Positions 6,851 through 11,491 of a stretch of 11,491 nt of DNA are shown piece by piece (position 1 is the first letter of the stretch; every line of letters begins with the position of its first letter). This stretch comes from Bacteroidales bacterium. Its GTDB lineage: Bacteria > Bacteroidota > Bacteroidia > Bacteroidales > VadinHA17. The stretch spans positions 1 through 11,491 of the forward strand of contig DAIDJT010000055.1 of the NCBI GenBank assembly GCA_027451265.1. Reading direction: 5' to 3'. The position numbers and the translations under genes are program-made. The notes under the pieces are model-generated. The model was not told the DNA's origin. It worked only from the letters and a program-made list of their open reading frames with translations, and made no database searches.

Positions 6851-7560
6851 CAGCGCTGCATTATATTAATGTAGTTCATTATCCCGTCGCGGTATGATTT
6901 ACCCACGGGCAGGATCTTCGGATTGCTTCCGACAACAATTGTCAGGCTGTTTTCGCTGATTGACCTGATGACGCTTTTGTTGACCAGGTACGAGCGGTGA
7001 ATTCTCACGAAGAGGCTTGAGGGCAGCTGCTGTTCTATGGCCCTCATGGTAAAGTGAATGGTATATTTTTCGTCGCGCGTAATTACGCTGACGTAATTTT
7101 CAAGAGCTTCCACATAAAGTATCTCCTTCAGTTTGAGCCTTACGAGCGACGATGCCTTTTTGATGAATATCTCCTCTTCGCCTGCTGCAGAAGGCACAGC
7201 CCTTGGGGCATAGTACTTCATGATCTTCTCCACGGCACGGCAGAAGCGGGGATAGGTTATCGGCTTAAGAAGGTAATCGATGCCGTTATAGTTAAAGGCT
7301 TTGTAGGCGTATTCCTCGCTTCCGGACACAAAAATGATGTGGGGTGGGTTTTCGAGGCTGGAGAGGAAGTCAAAACCATCCATCTCCGGCATCTGGATGT
7401 CAAGAAAAATAAGTTCGATATCTCTGCGTGACATCAAAAGGTTGCGAGCCGACAGGGAATCAGAGAAGCTGCCCACCAGGGAGAGGGAAGAAGATTTCCC
7501 TACGAATTCCTCAAGGGTGCGGAGCCAAACGGGATCATCATCAACAATAATACAATTCAT
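6850..7560 (-). CDS. LytTR-family response regulator
   Basis: A 236-residue two-component response regulator. The N-terminal receiver domain (about 2-115) has the acidic pocket Asp7-Asp8-Asp9, the phospho-acceptor Asp54 in FLDIQMPEMDGF, Ser79 at the conserved Ser/Thr position and Lys99 in LLKP. The C-terminal LytTR DNA-binding domain (about 129-232) shows EILYVEALENYVSVITRDEKY, FVRIHRSYLVNKSVI and LPVGKSYRDGI, typical of AgrA/LytR-type beta-fold binders. It should be phosphorylated by a membrane sensor kinase of the LytS/YehU type, but none is encoded in the window, so it is locally an orphan. Its stop overlaps the aminotransferase start by one base. An exact TATATTTG box lies at 7603-7596 on the minus strand, about 36 bases before the ATG. 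Confidence 0.94.
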   Translation of the reverse strand: MNCIIVDDDPVWLRTLEEFVGKSSSLSLVGSFSDSLSARNLLMSRRDIELIFLDIQMPEMDGFDFLSSLENPPHIIFVSGSEEYAYKAFNYNGIDYLLKPITYPRFCRAVEKIMKYYAPRAVPSAAGEEEIFIKKASSLVRLKLKEILYVEALENYVSVITRDEKYTIHFTMRAIEQQLPSSLFVRIHRSYLVNKSVIRSISENSLTIVVGSNPKILPVGKSYRDGIMNYINIMQR

Positions 7561-7595
7561 TTCCGGGTAATGCGGTTGGGTTCAAGCGTCGCTAA

Positions 7596-7603
7596 CAAAT
7601 ATA
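7596..7603 (-). promoter_or_regulatory. Bacteroidota -7 box (TATATTTG) of the response regulator-aminotransferase operon
   Basis: An exact TAnnTTTG match on the minus strand inside an AT-rich tract, about 36 bases upstream of the ATG at 7560. A second, near-match (AATATTTG) lies farther upstream around 7651-7658. No -33 TTG stands out. Confidence 0.5.
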
Positions 7604-7685
7604 CTAAATAATTTGTAAAAAGAATTTCCGGTCGGTTTTTGATCCCAAACAAATATTACCTGACTTGTAAGATAAAGGCAGGGGG

Positions 7686-7714
7686 ATAAAAAAAAGGGGT
7701 GCCGGAGCACCCCT
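7686..7714 (-). terminator. Intrinsic terminator of the HU gene
   Basis: On the minus strand the perfect 8-bp stem AGGGGTGC / GCACCCCT (7714-7707 and 7702-7695) with a 4-base loop is followed by a run of eight T's (7695-7688). It lies 8 bases past the HU stop codon and is a classic rho-independent terminator. Confidence 0.92.
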
Positions 7715-7721
7715 GAAACTT

Positions 7722-7994
7722 TTACTTCAGGCCTTTTGTAAGAGCCGGAGCTGCTTTGAATTTCACGACTTTTTTGGCGGGAACATTCAGTTTGGCGCCG
7801 GTGCGGGGGTTGCGAACAACTCTTGCACTTCTCTTCTCAACTTTGAAAGTACCCATTGAGGGGAGCTGGAGCCTCTGGCCCTTTTTCATGGCATCACCAA
7901 ATGCGCCTACGAAAGCGTTCAGAGCGATGTTGGCATCTTTAAGTGAAAGTCCTGCTTTTTTTGCAATGCTGCCTACTAATTCTTTTTTTGTCAT
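7722..7994 (-). CDS. hup: HU-family DNA-binding protein
   Basis: A 90-residue histone-like protein of the HU/IHF family, which binds DNA as a dimer, bends it and compacts the nucleoid. It shows the family order: an N-terminal helix pair (MTKKELVGSIAKKAGLSL, then DANIALNAFVGAFGDAMKKG), the LPSMGTFKVEKR strand, and the DNA-gripping beta arm with RNPRTGAK at about residues 62-69, followed by VPAKKVVKFKAAPALTKGL. The Pro in RNPRTG intercalates in the minor groove. The frame extends two codons upstream to a TTG (8000), but the ATG at 7994 gives exactly the canonical 90 residues and is preferred. It is a single gene with a well-formed promoter and terminator, as expected for an abundant nucleoid protein. 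HU cannot be told from an IHF-like homodimer by sequence alone. Confidence 0.96.
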   Translation of the reverse strand: MTKKELVGSIAKKAGLSLKDANIALNAFVGAFGDAMKKGQRLQLPSMGTFKVEKRSARVVRNPRTGAKLNVPAKKVVKFKAAPALTKGLK

Positions 7995-8037
7995 AGTCAA
8001 TACAATTTAGGGTTAGACCAAAATCTCTAATTGCATA

Positions 8038-8067
8038 CAAATTTATTCCATTCTAATTCAAAAGCAA
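8038..8067 (-). promoter_or_regulatory. Complete Bacteroidota promoter of the HU gene
   Basis: On the minus strand a -33 TTG (8067-8065) is separated by exactly 19 bases from TAAATTTG (8045-8038), the full consensus for the Bacteroidota primary sigma factor. Transcription would begin near 8032, giving a leader of about 38 bases to the ATG at 7994. Confidence 0.75.
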
Positions 8068-8265
8068 GTTTTTATGATCTTTTTTATGCCTGAAACGCCG
8101 GATTTTATGAGCATTGAGCACTTTTTTTGTTAATAACCCCCCTAGATATGGCGAAAAGAGGCATCGTGACAGTGTCAGGAGCCCATTTACGGGGGATCAG
8201 AGGAATCTCACAGTGGAGAGTTTCTCTTAAATTTTCACCTCCTGAAAAGAAAATCAAAAAAAGAT
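8068..8265. other. Non-coding spacer between HU and tRNA-Ser promoters
   Basis: The AT-rich stretch between the HU -33 element and the tRNA -7 box holds no credible gene. The only longer rightward frame starts at a TTG and runs through the tRNA, so it is spurious. A small TGACA-g-TGTCA palindrome at 8167-8177 is the only structure noticed. Confidence 0.6.
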
Positions 8266-8273
8266 TATATTTG
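8266..8273 (+). promoter_or_regulatory. Bacteroidota -7 box (TATATTTG) of the tRNA-Ser gene
   Basis: An exact TAnnTTTG match 43 bases before the mature 5' end of tRNA-Ser. Only a partial -33 (CTG at 8242-8244, spacing 21) is present. Transcription would start near 8280 and leave a leader of about 35 bases for RNase P to remove. Confidence 0.55.
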
Positions 8274-8315
8274 CAGCCGCTGCGCCTGTTGCTACTGCGG
8301 CACCGGGATGCAAAG

Positions 8316-8402
8316 GGAGAAATGGCAGAGTGGTCGATTGCGGCGGTCTTGAAAACCGTTGTCCGGGCGACTGGACCGGGGGTTCGAATCCCTCTTTCTC
8401 CG
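8316..8402 (+). tRNA. tRNA-Ser (anticodon UGA)
   Basis: An 87-base class II tRNA. The acceptor stem GGAGAAA (8316-8322) pairs perfectly with TTTCTCC (8395-8401), with discriminator G at 8402 as required for serine tRNAs. The D-arm region carries AGTGGT. The anticodon stem GCGGT/ACCGT encloses the loop CTTGAAA with anticodon TGA at 8350-8352, reading UCA and other UCN codons. A long variable arm closes with GTCC/GGAC, a serine identity feature. The T arm is GGGGG-TTCGAAT-CCCTC. No CCA is encoded (GCAA follows), so CCA is added after transcription. The last bases plus the flanking CAA are repeated exactly at 8568-8586. Confidence 0.96.
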
Positions 8403-8405
8403 CAA
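8387..8405 (+). repeat. 19-base direct repeat, copy 1 (inside the tRNA-Ser 3' end)
   Basis: AATCCCTCTTTCTCCGCAA covers the 3' part of the T arm, the whole 3' acceptor strand, the discriminator base and three bases beyond. An identical copy lies at 8568-8586, 181 bases downstream. Duplicated tRNA 3' ends are the usual mark of tRNA-targeted integration (attL/attR), but unequal duplication would give the same picture. Confidence 0.9.
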
Positions 8406-8407
8406 AG

Positions 8408-8532
8408 TACAGAAATGCCAGCCCTGACTTGTCGGGGCTGGTTTCTGTTTTATGGAGCTCAATGAGACGGTTTGACGGTGAAGTGAGCAACATAAAACAG
8501 AATTACAGGGGCAGCGCCGCTGCATTTCTGTA
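8408..8532 (+). ncRNA. Structured element A: predicted four-helix junction
   Basis: Directly after the tRNA, four nested helices can form. P1 is TACAGAAAT (8408-8416) with ATTTCTGTA (8524-8532). P2 is CCAGCCCTGAC (8418-8428) with GTCGGGGCTGG (8431-8441). P3 is TTCTGTTTTATG (8443-8454) with CATAAAACAGAA (8491-8502), continued after a 2x2 internal loop by GCTCA/TGAGC (8457-8461, 8484-8488). P4 is GCAGC/GCTGC (8511-8515, 8519-8523). P1 to P4 close a cloverleaf-like junction. P2 plus the U-rich 3' side may also end the tRNA transcript. A competing fold exists: ACAGAAA (8409-8415) can pair locally with TTTCTGT (8442-8448), and ATTACAG with CTGTAAT. Whether it is made as a stable RNA is unknown. 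Confidence 0.5.
8418..8451 (+). terminator. Possible terminator of tRNA-Ser
   Basis: An 11-bp hairpin (one G-T pair) with a two-base loop, followed by TTTCTGTTTT. It has the shape of an intrinsic terminator 15 bases after the tRNA, although the T-run is interrupted and the same bases form P2 and P3 of element A. Confidence 0.5.
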
Positions 8533-8552
8533 ATTTGCATTTATCCCCGAAT

Positions 8553-8573
8553 GGGATCACCAAAGGTAATCCC
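8553..8573 (+). repeat. GATCAC...GTAATCCC hairpin 1
   Basis: GGGATCACC - AAA - GGTAATCCC: eight pairs interrupted by one C-A mismatch. Its 3' arm overlaps the second copy of the tRNA 3'-end repeat. A related hairpin with the same mismatch lies at 8734-8764. Confidence 0.55.
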
Positions 8574-8586
8574 TCTTTCTCCGCAA
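8568..8586 (+). repeat. 19-base direct repeat, copy 2 (orphan tRNA-Ser 3' end)
   Basis: This is identical to 8387-8405 but has no tRNA body upstream: the preceding bases do not form acceptor, D or anticodon arms. As in copy 1, it is followed at once by a four-helix element and a hairpin plus TTCTGTTTT. Confidence 0.9.
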
Positions 8587-8717
8587 CTGACAATACAGGC
8601 CGTACTGCTGCAAGGCAGTACGGCTTCTGTTTTAAGAGCTTCACCGAATGAACTTGTTCATGAGGGGAAGCGATGAAAACAGAAGCACATGCGCCCTGCG
8701 CATGCCTGTATTGTCAG
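8587..8717 (+). ncRNA. Structured element B: predicted four-helix junction, homologous to A
   Basis: All four helices are uninterrupted. P1 is CTGACAATACAGG (8587-8599) with CCTGTATTGTCAG (8705-8717), 13 bp. P2 is CCGTACTGC/GCAGTACGG (8600-8608, 8615-8623), 9 bp. P3 is CTTCTGTTTT/AAAACAGAAG (8624-8633, 8676-8685), 10 bp, continued by GCTTC/GAAGC (8638-8642, 8667-8671) and a terminal ATGAAC/GTTCAT hairpin. P4 is CATGCGC/GCGCATG (8688-8694, 8698-8704), 7 bp. P1-P2, P2-P3 and P4-P1 abut directly and only two bases (8686-8687) are unpaired at the junction. The order of helices and the P3 core match element A while P1, P2 and P4 differ in sequence, which points to selection for the fold. No open reading frame explains it. 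Confidence 0.55.
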
Positions 8718-8733
8718 TTCCCGGTTCCCTGAC

Positions 8734-8850
8734 AAGGGATCACGACCGCAGGGAGTAATCCCTTGATCACCCCAGGTAACCCCCATAAGCCCGGAAGCTG
8801 TTCCTGTACACCGAACGTTTCGATCCCCGTAAGCTTAACCTCGGGTAATC
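8734..8850 (+). repeat. Further GATC...GTAAYC hairpins upstream of the pseudouridine synthase
   Basis: Three more related units follow element B. AAGGGATCAC ... GTAATCCCTT (8734-8743, 8755-8764) pairs with the same single C-A mismatch as hairpin 1. GATCACC-cca-GGTAAC (8765-8780) abuts it. GATcCCCG ... CGGGtaATC (8822-8829, 8842-8850) is looser, with a TAAGCTTA palindrome in its loop. The stretch 8718-8863 holds no gene and otherwise shows nothing recognisable. A decayed third copy of the 181-base unit could begin near 8775. Confidence 0.45.
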
Positions 8851-8863
8851 CCATAATCTCCCC

Positions 8864-8871
8864 TATCTTTG
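8864..8871 (+). promoter_or_regulatory. Bacteroidota -7 box (TATCTTTG) of the pseudouridine synthase gene
   Basis: An exact TAnnTTTG match 16 bases before the ATG at 8888, giving a leader of about ten bases. No -33 TTG is at the expected spacing, where the last GATC...GTAATC hairpin lies. Confidence 0.55.
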
Positions 8872-8887
8872 CACCAATAATCAATAT

Positions 8888-9757
8888 ATGAGTAACGACA
8901 CCCCCCTCGAGGTCACTGAGCAGACAACACTCATGCCCTTCCTCCTAAGCTCACTCAAAAACAAGAGCCGCGACAACGTGAAGTCGCTCCTCCGCAACCG
9001 CCAGATCCTTGTAAACGGTGAACCGGTGACACAATTCAACCATGACCTGAAACCGGGTGACACGGTAACCGTATCTGCCACAAGACATACAGGCGGGCTG
9101 ATGGCACGCAACATGCGGCTTGTCTACGAGGATGAGCACCTTATAGTGATAGATAAAAATGCCGGCCTCCTCTCGATGGCATCGGATAATGAAAAGTACC
9201 TGACCGCATACAACATTCTCAGTACGTATGTCAAGAGCCAGAAACCCTCCAACAGGATCTTCATTGTTCACCGCCTTGACCGTGACACCTCGGGACTGAT
9301 GATGTTCGCCCGCAGCGAAAAGGTTCAGAGTCTCCTGCAGCGCGACTGGAAGCACCATGTCACGGCACGCACCTATGTGGCACTCGTGGAAGGAGAGGTT
9401 ACTGAACCTGAAGGCGTAATCAAATCATATATTTATGAGAGCAAGGCCCTGGTCATGCATTCAACCCGCAATCCTGAAAAGGGCGACCTGGCAATAACCA
9501 GGTTCAGGCGGTTGAAAAGCGGAAAGGAATACTCTCTCCTGGAAGTGACCCTCGAGACCGGCAAAAAGAACCAGATCAGGCTTCATATGCAGGAGATTGG
9601 CCACAGTATCGCCGGGGACAGAAAGTACGGTGCAACAACAAGCCCTATCGGCAGGCTCGGCCTTCATGCCAGCGTGCTGGCATTCAAACATCCGGTAACA
9701 GGCAAAGAGTGGCGCTTTGAATCACGCACTCCGGCAAAATTCAGGCGAATGGTCTAA
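8888..9757 (+). CDS. RluA-family RNA pseudouridine synthase
   Basis: A 289-residue enzyme that isomerises specific uridines in rRNA or tRNA to pseudouridine. An N-terminal S4-like RNA-binding region (about 14-65: LLSSLKNKSRDNVKSLLRNRQILVNGEPV then LKPGDTVTV) precedes the RluA catalytic domain. Catalytic Asp131 lies in HRLDRDTSGLMMFARS, the family signature. Further marks are YEDEHLIVIDKNAGLL (80-95), RTYVALVEGEV, LETGKKNQIRLHM (the Arg-Leu-His motif near the active site) and HSIAGDRKYGA. The target uridine cannot be assigned, because RluA, RluC and RluD types share these motifs. The ATG at 8888 is close to the -7 box and has no SD. Its stop codon overlaps the stop of the convergent ferritin-like gene, with no terminator between them. 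Confidence 0.94.
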   Translation: MSNDTPLEVTEQTTLMPFLLSSLKNKSRDNVKSLLRNRQILVNGEPVTQFNHDLKPGDTVTVSATRHTGGLMARNMRLVYEDEHLIVIDKNAGLLSMASDNEKYLTAYNILSTYVKSQKPSNRIFIVHRLDRDTSGLMMFARSEKVQSLLQRDWKHHVTARTYVALVEGEVTEPEGVIKSYIYESKALVMHSTRNPEKGDLAITRFRRLKSGKEYSLLEVTLETGKKNQIRLHMQEIGHSIAGDRKYGATTSPIGRLGLHASVLAFKHPVTGKEWRFESRTPAKFRRMV

Positions 9758-10260
9758 AATGGCCAGAAATTATTGTCGTACCAAACCTGTTCCCTCAACT
9801 CCTTATCTATCCGCGCCAGCCATTGGTGATGACCTCTCTCCCACTCTGCAAGCATGCTGTAAAGGGCCCTCTCATTCGGGTCAGAAGCTGATCCGGCCCG
9901 TGAGGAGTATAACTCCACAGCCTTCGCTTCGAATTCCATGGCGGCGCTGATTGCTGCTGCCTCAAATCCGGCGGCGCTTATCTGGTGCTTCATCTCATCG
10001 GAGAGGACCTTCCTTGCCACCTCATCGGGTGCACCGGCGGGGCGGGCAGCAATGCCGAGGAAGGTGTTGTTCTTCCGGTAGTTGGTGTACTGTTCCGAGA
10101 GAAAACGGATATGCTCCTCCTCCTCGTTGGCAATCAGGGTAAAAATCTGTCTGACCGCTTCACTGGCCGTCTGTGCAGCAATGCTTGAATAGAATGCTTT
10201 GCCGCGCTGTTCGAGAAGAATCGCTTCCTTCAGGATGTCTGTGGGGGTTTTGGTGTCCAT
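9754..10260 (-). CDS. Ferritin-like diiron protein (rubrerythrin-related, COG1633 type)
   Basis: A 168-residue four-helix protein. Diiron ligands are present in the expected spacing in all four helices: Glu17 in LEQRGKAFY, Glu47-x-x-His50 in NEEEEHIRF, Glu111 in EFEAKAVELY, and Glu141-x-x-His144 in EWERGHHQW. There is no C-terminal rubredoxin domain and no Cys pair, so it resembles the stand-alone rubrerythrin-like family (COG1633) rather than true rubrerythrin. The C-terminus ends in an aromatic-rich tail (VWYDNNFWPF). Its likely role is iron-dependent peroxide handling or iron binding in the cytoplasm; the reaction is not established for this subgroup. The stop (TAG, 9756-9754) overlaps the TAA of the convergent pseudouridine synthase gene. 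A weak -7-like TGAATTTG lies about 40 bases upstream on the minus strand. Function is less certain than fold. Confidence 0.85.
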   Translation of the reverse strand: MDTKTPTDILKEAILLEQRGKAFYSSIAAQTASEAVRQIFTLIANEEEEHIRFLSEQYTNYRKNNTFLGIAARPAGAPDEVARKVLSDEMKHQISAAGFEAAAISAAMEFEAKAVELYSSRAGSASDPNERALYSMLAEWERGHHQWLARIDKELREQVWYDNNFWPF

Positions 10261-10405
10261 TGTTCTATGGGTTGTTTTGTTGTTTACCGGTTTACCAAAT
10301 TCAGTATGGTTTTGTTTGGCTGTGTGACAATGCTGAATCGTCTACGACGAATATAATGAAAATCCGTACTGCAGCGATGCTTAATGCCATAATGTCAAAT
10401 TCGAC

Positions 10406-10472
10406 AATCGCAGGTCACAATTCGCAAATCCGCAAGCCGTAGGACTTAATCGCACCTCGCAATTCGCAAATC
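10406..10472. repeat. Intergenic repeat pair related to the 5532-5641 block
   Basis: Two 25-base direct repeats (10406-10430 and 10448-10472) agree at 22 positions with a 42-base period. Both contain CAATTCGCAAATC, the inverse of GATTTGCGAATTG seen at 5542-5554; the second shares a 17-base exact match with 5542-5558. The second copy begins at the first base of the ABC exporter stop codon. The rest of the gap 10261-10471 shows no gene or terminator. Confidence 0.85.
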
Positions 10473-11491
10473 TAAAATGTCTGCATCTCGTACAGCTTCC
10501 TGTATATGCCGCCGGGATTGCGGATCAGCTCCTCATGGGTGCCGCACTCCTCTATACGGCCATCCTCCACCACCACAATCATGTCGGCATGCTGGATTGT
10601 AGAGAGCCTGTGCGCAATGATGACCGAGGTGCGGTTCTCCATCAGCTTGAGCATGGCATCCTGAACCAGCCGCTCCGACTCAGTGTCAAGGGCCGAGGTA
10701 GCCTCATCAAGAATCAGTATGGGCGGATTGGCCATGATGGCCCTGGCGATGCTTATCCTCTGCCGCTGCCCGCCGCTGAGCTTGTTGCCCCCCTCGCCCA
10801 CCGTGTTCTGGTAACCTTCGGGTGTCTCGGCAATGAATTCATGAGCATTGGCTATCGTTGCAGCCCTGATCACACCCTCTGCTTCAGCCCCATCTTCAAG
10901 GGCAAATGAAATATTATTATAAAAGGTGTCATTGAACAGTATAGCCTGCTGGCTCACTATCCCCATCAGGTGTCGCAGGTCCTTAATGTCCACGTCGCGC
11001 AGGTCGTGCCCGTCAATCAGCACCGTCCCCCTGTCTGGATCTATGAACCTCGGTATCAGGTCTGCCAGGGTGGATTTTCCACCGCCTGACCGGCCCACAA
11101 CAGCTACCGTCTGACCCTTTTTGATAGTCAGCGATATATCCTTCAGCACCGGTTCCTGGTTATATGCAAACCAGACGTTTCTGAACTCAATACTTTCATT
11201 GAAGCCTGTCAGCCTTACTGCATCGGGTTTCTGGGTGATTGTCTCACAGGCATTGAGTACTTCATTGATCCTGTCTATTGAGGCCATCCCCTTCTGTATG
11301 CTGAACCATGCGCTGGAAATGGCCTTTGCCGGCTGTATGATTTGTGAGAAGACCACAACGAAGGCTATCAGCCGGTCGGGTGACATGTTTCCGGTACCTT
11401 TCAGTGCAAGGAAACCACCATAGTAAATCACAATCAGCAGAACCACCGTTGATAGGAACTCGCTCACCGGGTGAGCCAGGTAGGCCTTGCG
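10472..11491 (-). CDS. ABC exporter, fused permease-ATPase (MsbA/MDR type), 5'-truncated by the window
   Basis: The reading frame continues to the window edge without a stop, so the GTG at 11467 is not a real start; 339 residues are visible. The N-terminal part (about 1-65) is the end of a type I exporter membrane domain, with SEFLSTVVLLIVIYYGGFLAL and the last helix LIAFVVVFSQIIQPAKAI. The ATPase domain is complete: Walker A GRSGGGKS (133-140), Q-loop VSQQ, signature LSGGQ (238-242), Walker B LILDE (259-263), D-loop SALD and H-loop His294 in IIAHRLS. Such half-transporters work as homodimers in the inner membrane, flipping lipids (lipid A in MsbA) or exporting drugs or peptides; the substrate is not resolvable. 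The TAG stop touches a repeat block and no terminator follows. Confidence 0.93.
   Translation of the reverse strand, partial: RKAYLAHPVSEFLSTVVLLIVIYYGGFLALKGTGNMSPDRLIAFVVVFSQIIQPAKAISSAWFSIQKGMASIDRINEVLNACETITQKPDAVRLTGFNESIEFRNVWFAYNQEPVLKDISLTIKKGQTVAVVGRSGGGKSTLADLIPRFIDPDRGTVLIDGHDLRDVDIKDLRHLMGIVSQQAILFNDTFYNNISFALEDGAEAEGVIRAATIANAHEFIAETPEGYQNTVGEGGNKLSGGQRQRISIARAIMANPPILILDEATSALDTESERLVQDAMLKLMENRTSVIIAHRLSTIQHADMIVVVEDGRIEECGTHEELIRNPGGIYRKLYEMQTF

Noticed and set aside
7998..8000. A TTG start for HU two codons upstream
   Set aside because: The ATG at 7994 yields the canonical 90-residue HU protein.
8127..8465. A 112-codon rightward frame across the tRNA, and leftward frames 8254-8540 over the same place
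   Set aside because: These are translations of the tRNA-Ser gene and its flanks (for example the familiar false peptide MAEWSIAAVLKT). The rightward one starts at a TTG and has no coding features outside the tRNA.

Overview
The window looks like a chromosomal segment of a member of the Bacteroidota, probably an anaerobic or microaerobic Bacteroidales-type lineage. Three things support this. Several genes and the tRNA have an exact TAnnTTTG box, the Bacteroidota housekeeping -7 element, 10-45 bases upstream, and usually no Shine-Dalgarno sequence. The gene families are typical: HtpG of about 680 residues, a 90-residue HU protein, a LytTR response regulator, and the DUF7935-like membrane protein. 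Rubrerythrin and a second ferritin-like diiron protein suggest a lifestyle with little oxygen. The assignment rests on motifs and remembered families, not on a search.

Layout. Bases 1-66 hold the first 22 codons of a leftward lipoprotein-like gene. Divergent from it is a rightward pair, rubrerythrin (172-747) and a nitroreductase-family flavoprotein (764-1315), ended by a strong hairpin at 1321-1349. A leftward class I aminotransferase (1391-2584) converges on that hairpin. A rightward single-TM protein of unknown function (2804-3328) and leftward htpG (3387-5438) converge on a bidirectional terminator. After a repeat-rich spacer (5515-5641) comes a leftward two-gene unit, a LytTR response regulator (6850-7560) whose stop overlaps the start of a class III aminotransferase (5642-6850). 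Leftward HU (7722-7994) has a clean promoter and a textbook terminator. Rightward tRNA-Ser(UGA) follows at 8316-8402, then an unusual structured non-coding tract to about 8860. Rightward RluA-type pseudouridine synthase (8888-9757) meets a leftward ferritin-like gene (9754-10260) with overlapping stop codons. A second repeat-rich spacer (10406-10472) abuts the 3' end of a leftward ABC exporter that runs off the right edge.

The protein genes are mostly ordinary housekeeping, stress and metabolic genes. The unusual part is 8387-8860. The last 19 bases of the tRNA-Ser region are repeated exactly 181 bases downstream. Each copy is followed by a segment that can fold into the same four-helix junction. 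The helices are similar in position and shape but largely different in sequence, so pairing has been kept while bases changed. The second copy has 13-, 9-, 10- and 7-bp perfect helices meeting with only two unpaired bases between them. A series of GATCAC...GTAATCCC hairpins follows. This could be a tandemly duplicated structured RNA downstream of the tRNA, or a remnant or non-autonomous element that used the tRNA 3' end as an attachment site. The sequence alone does not decide between them. A second theme is a short repeat family, GATTTGCGAATTGCG, found at the 3' ends of two unrelated genes.
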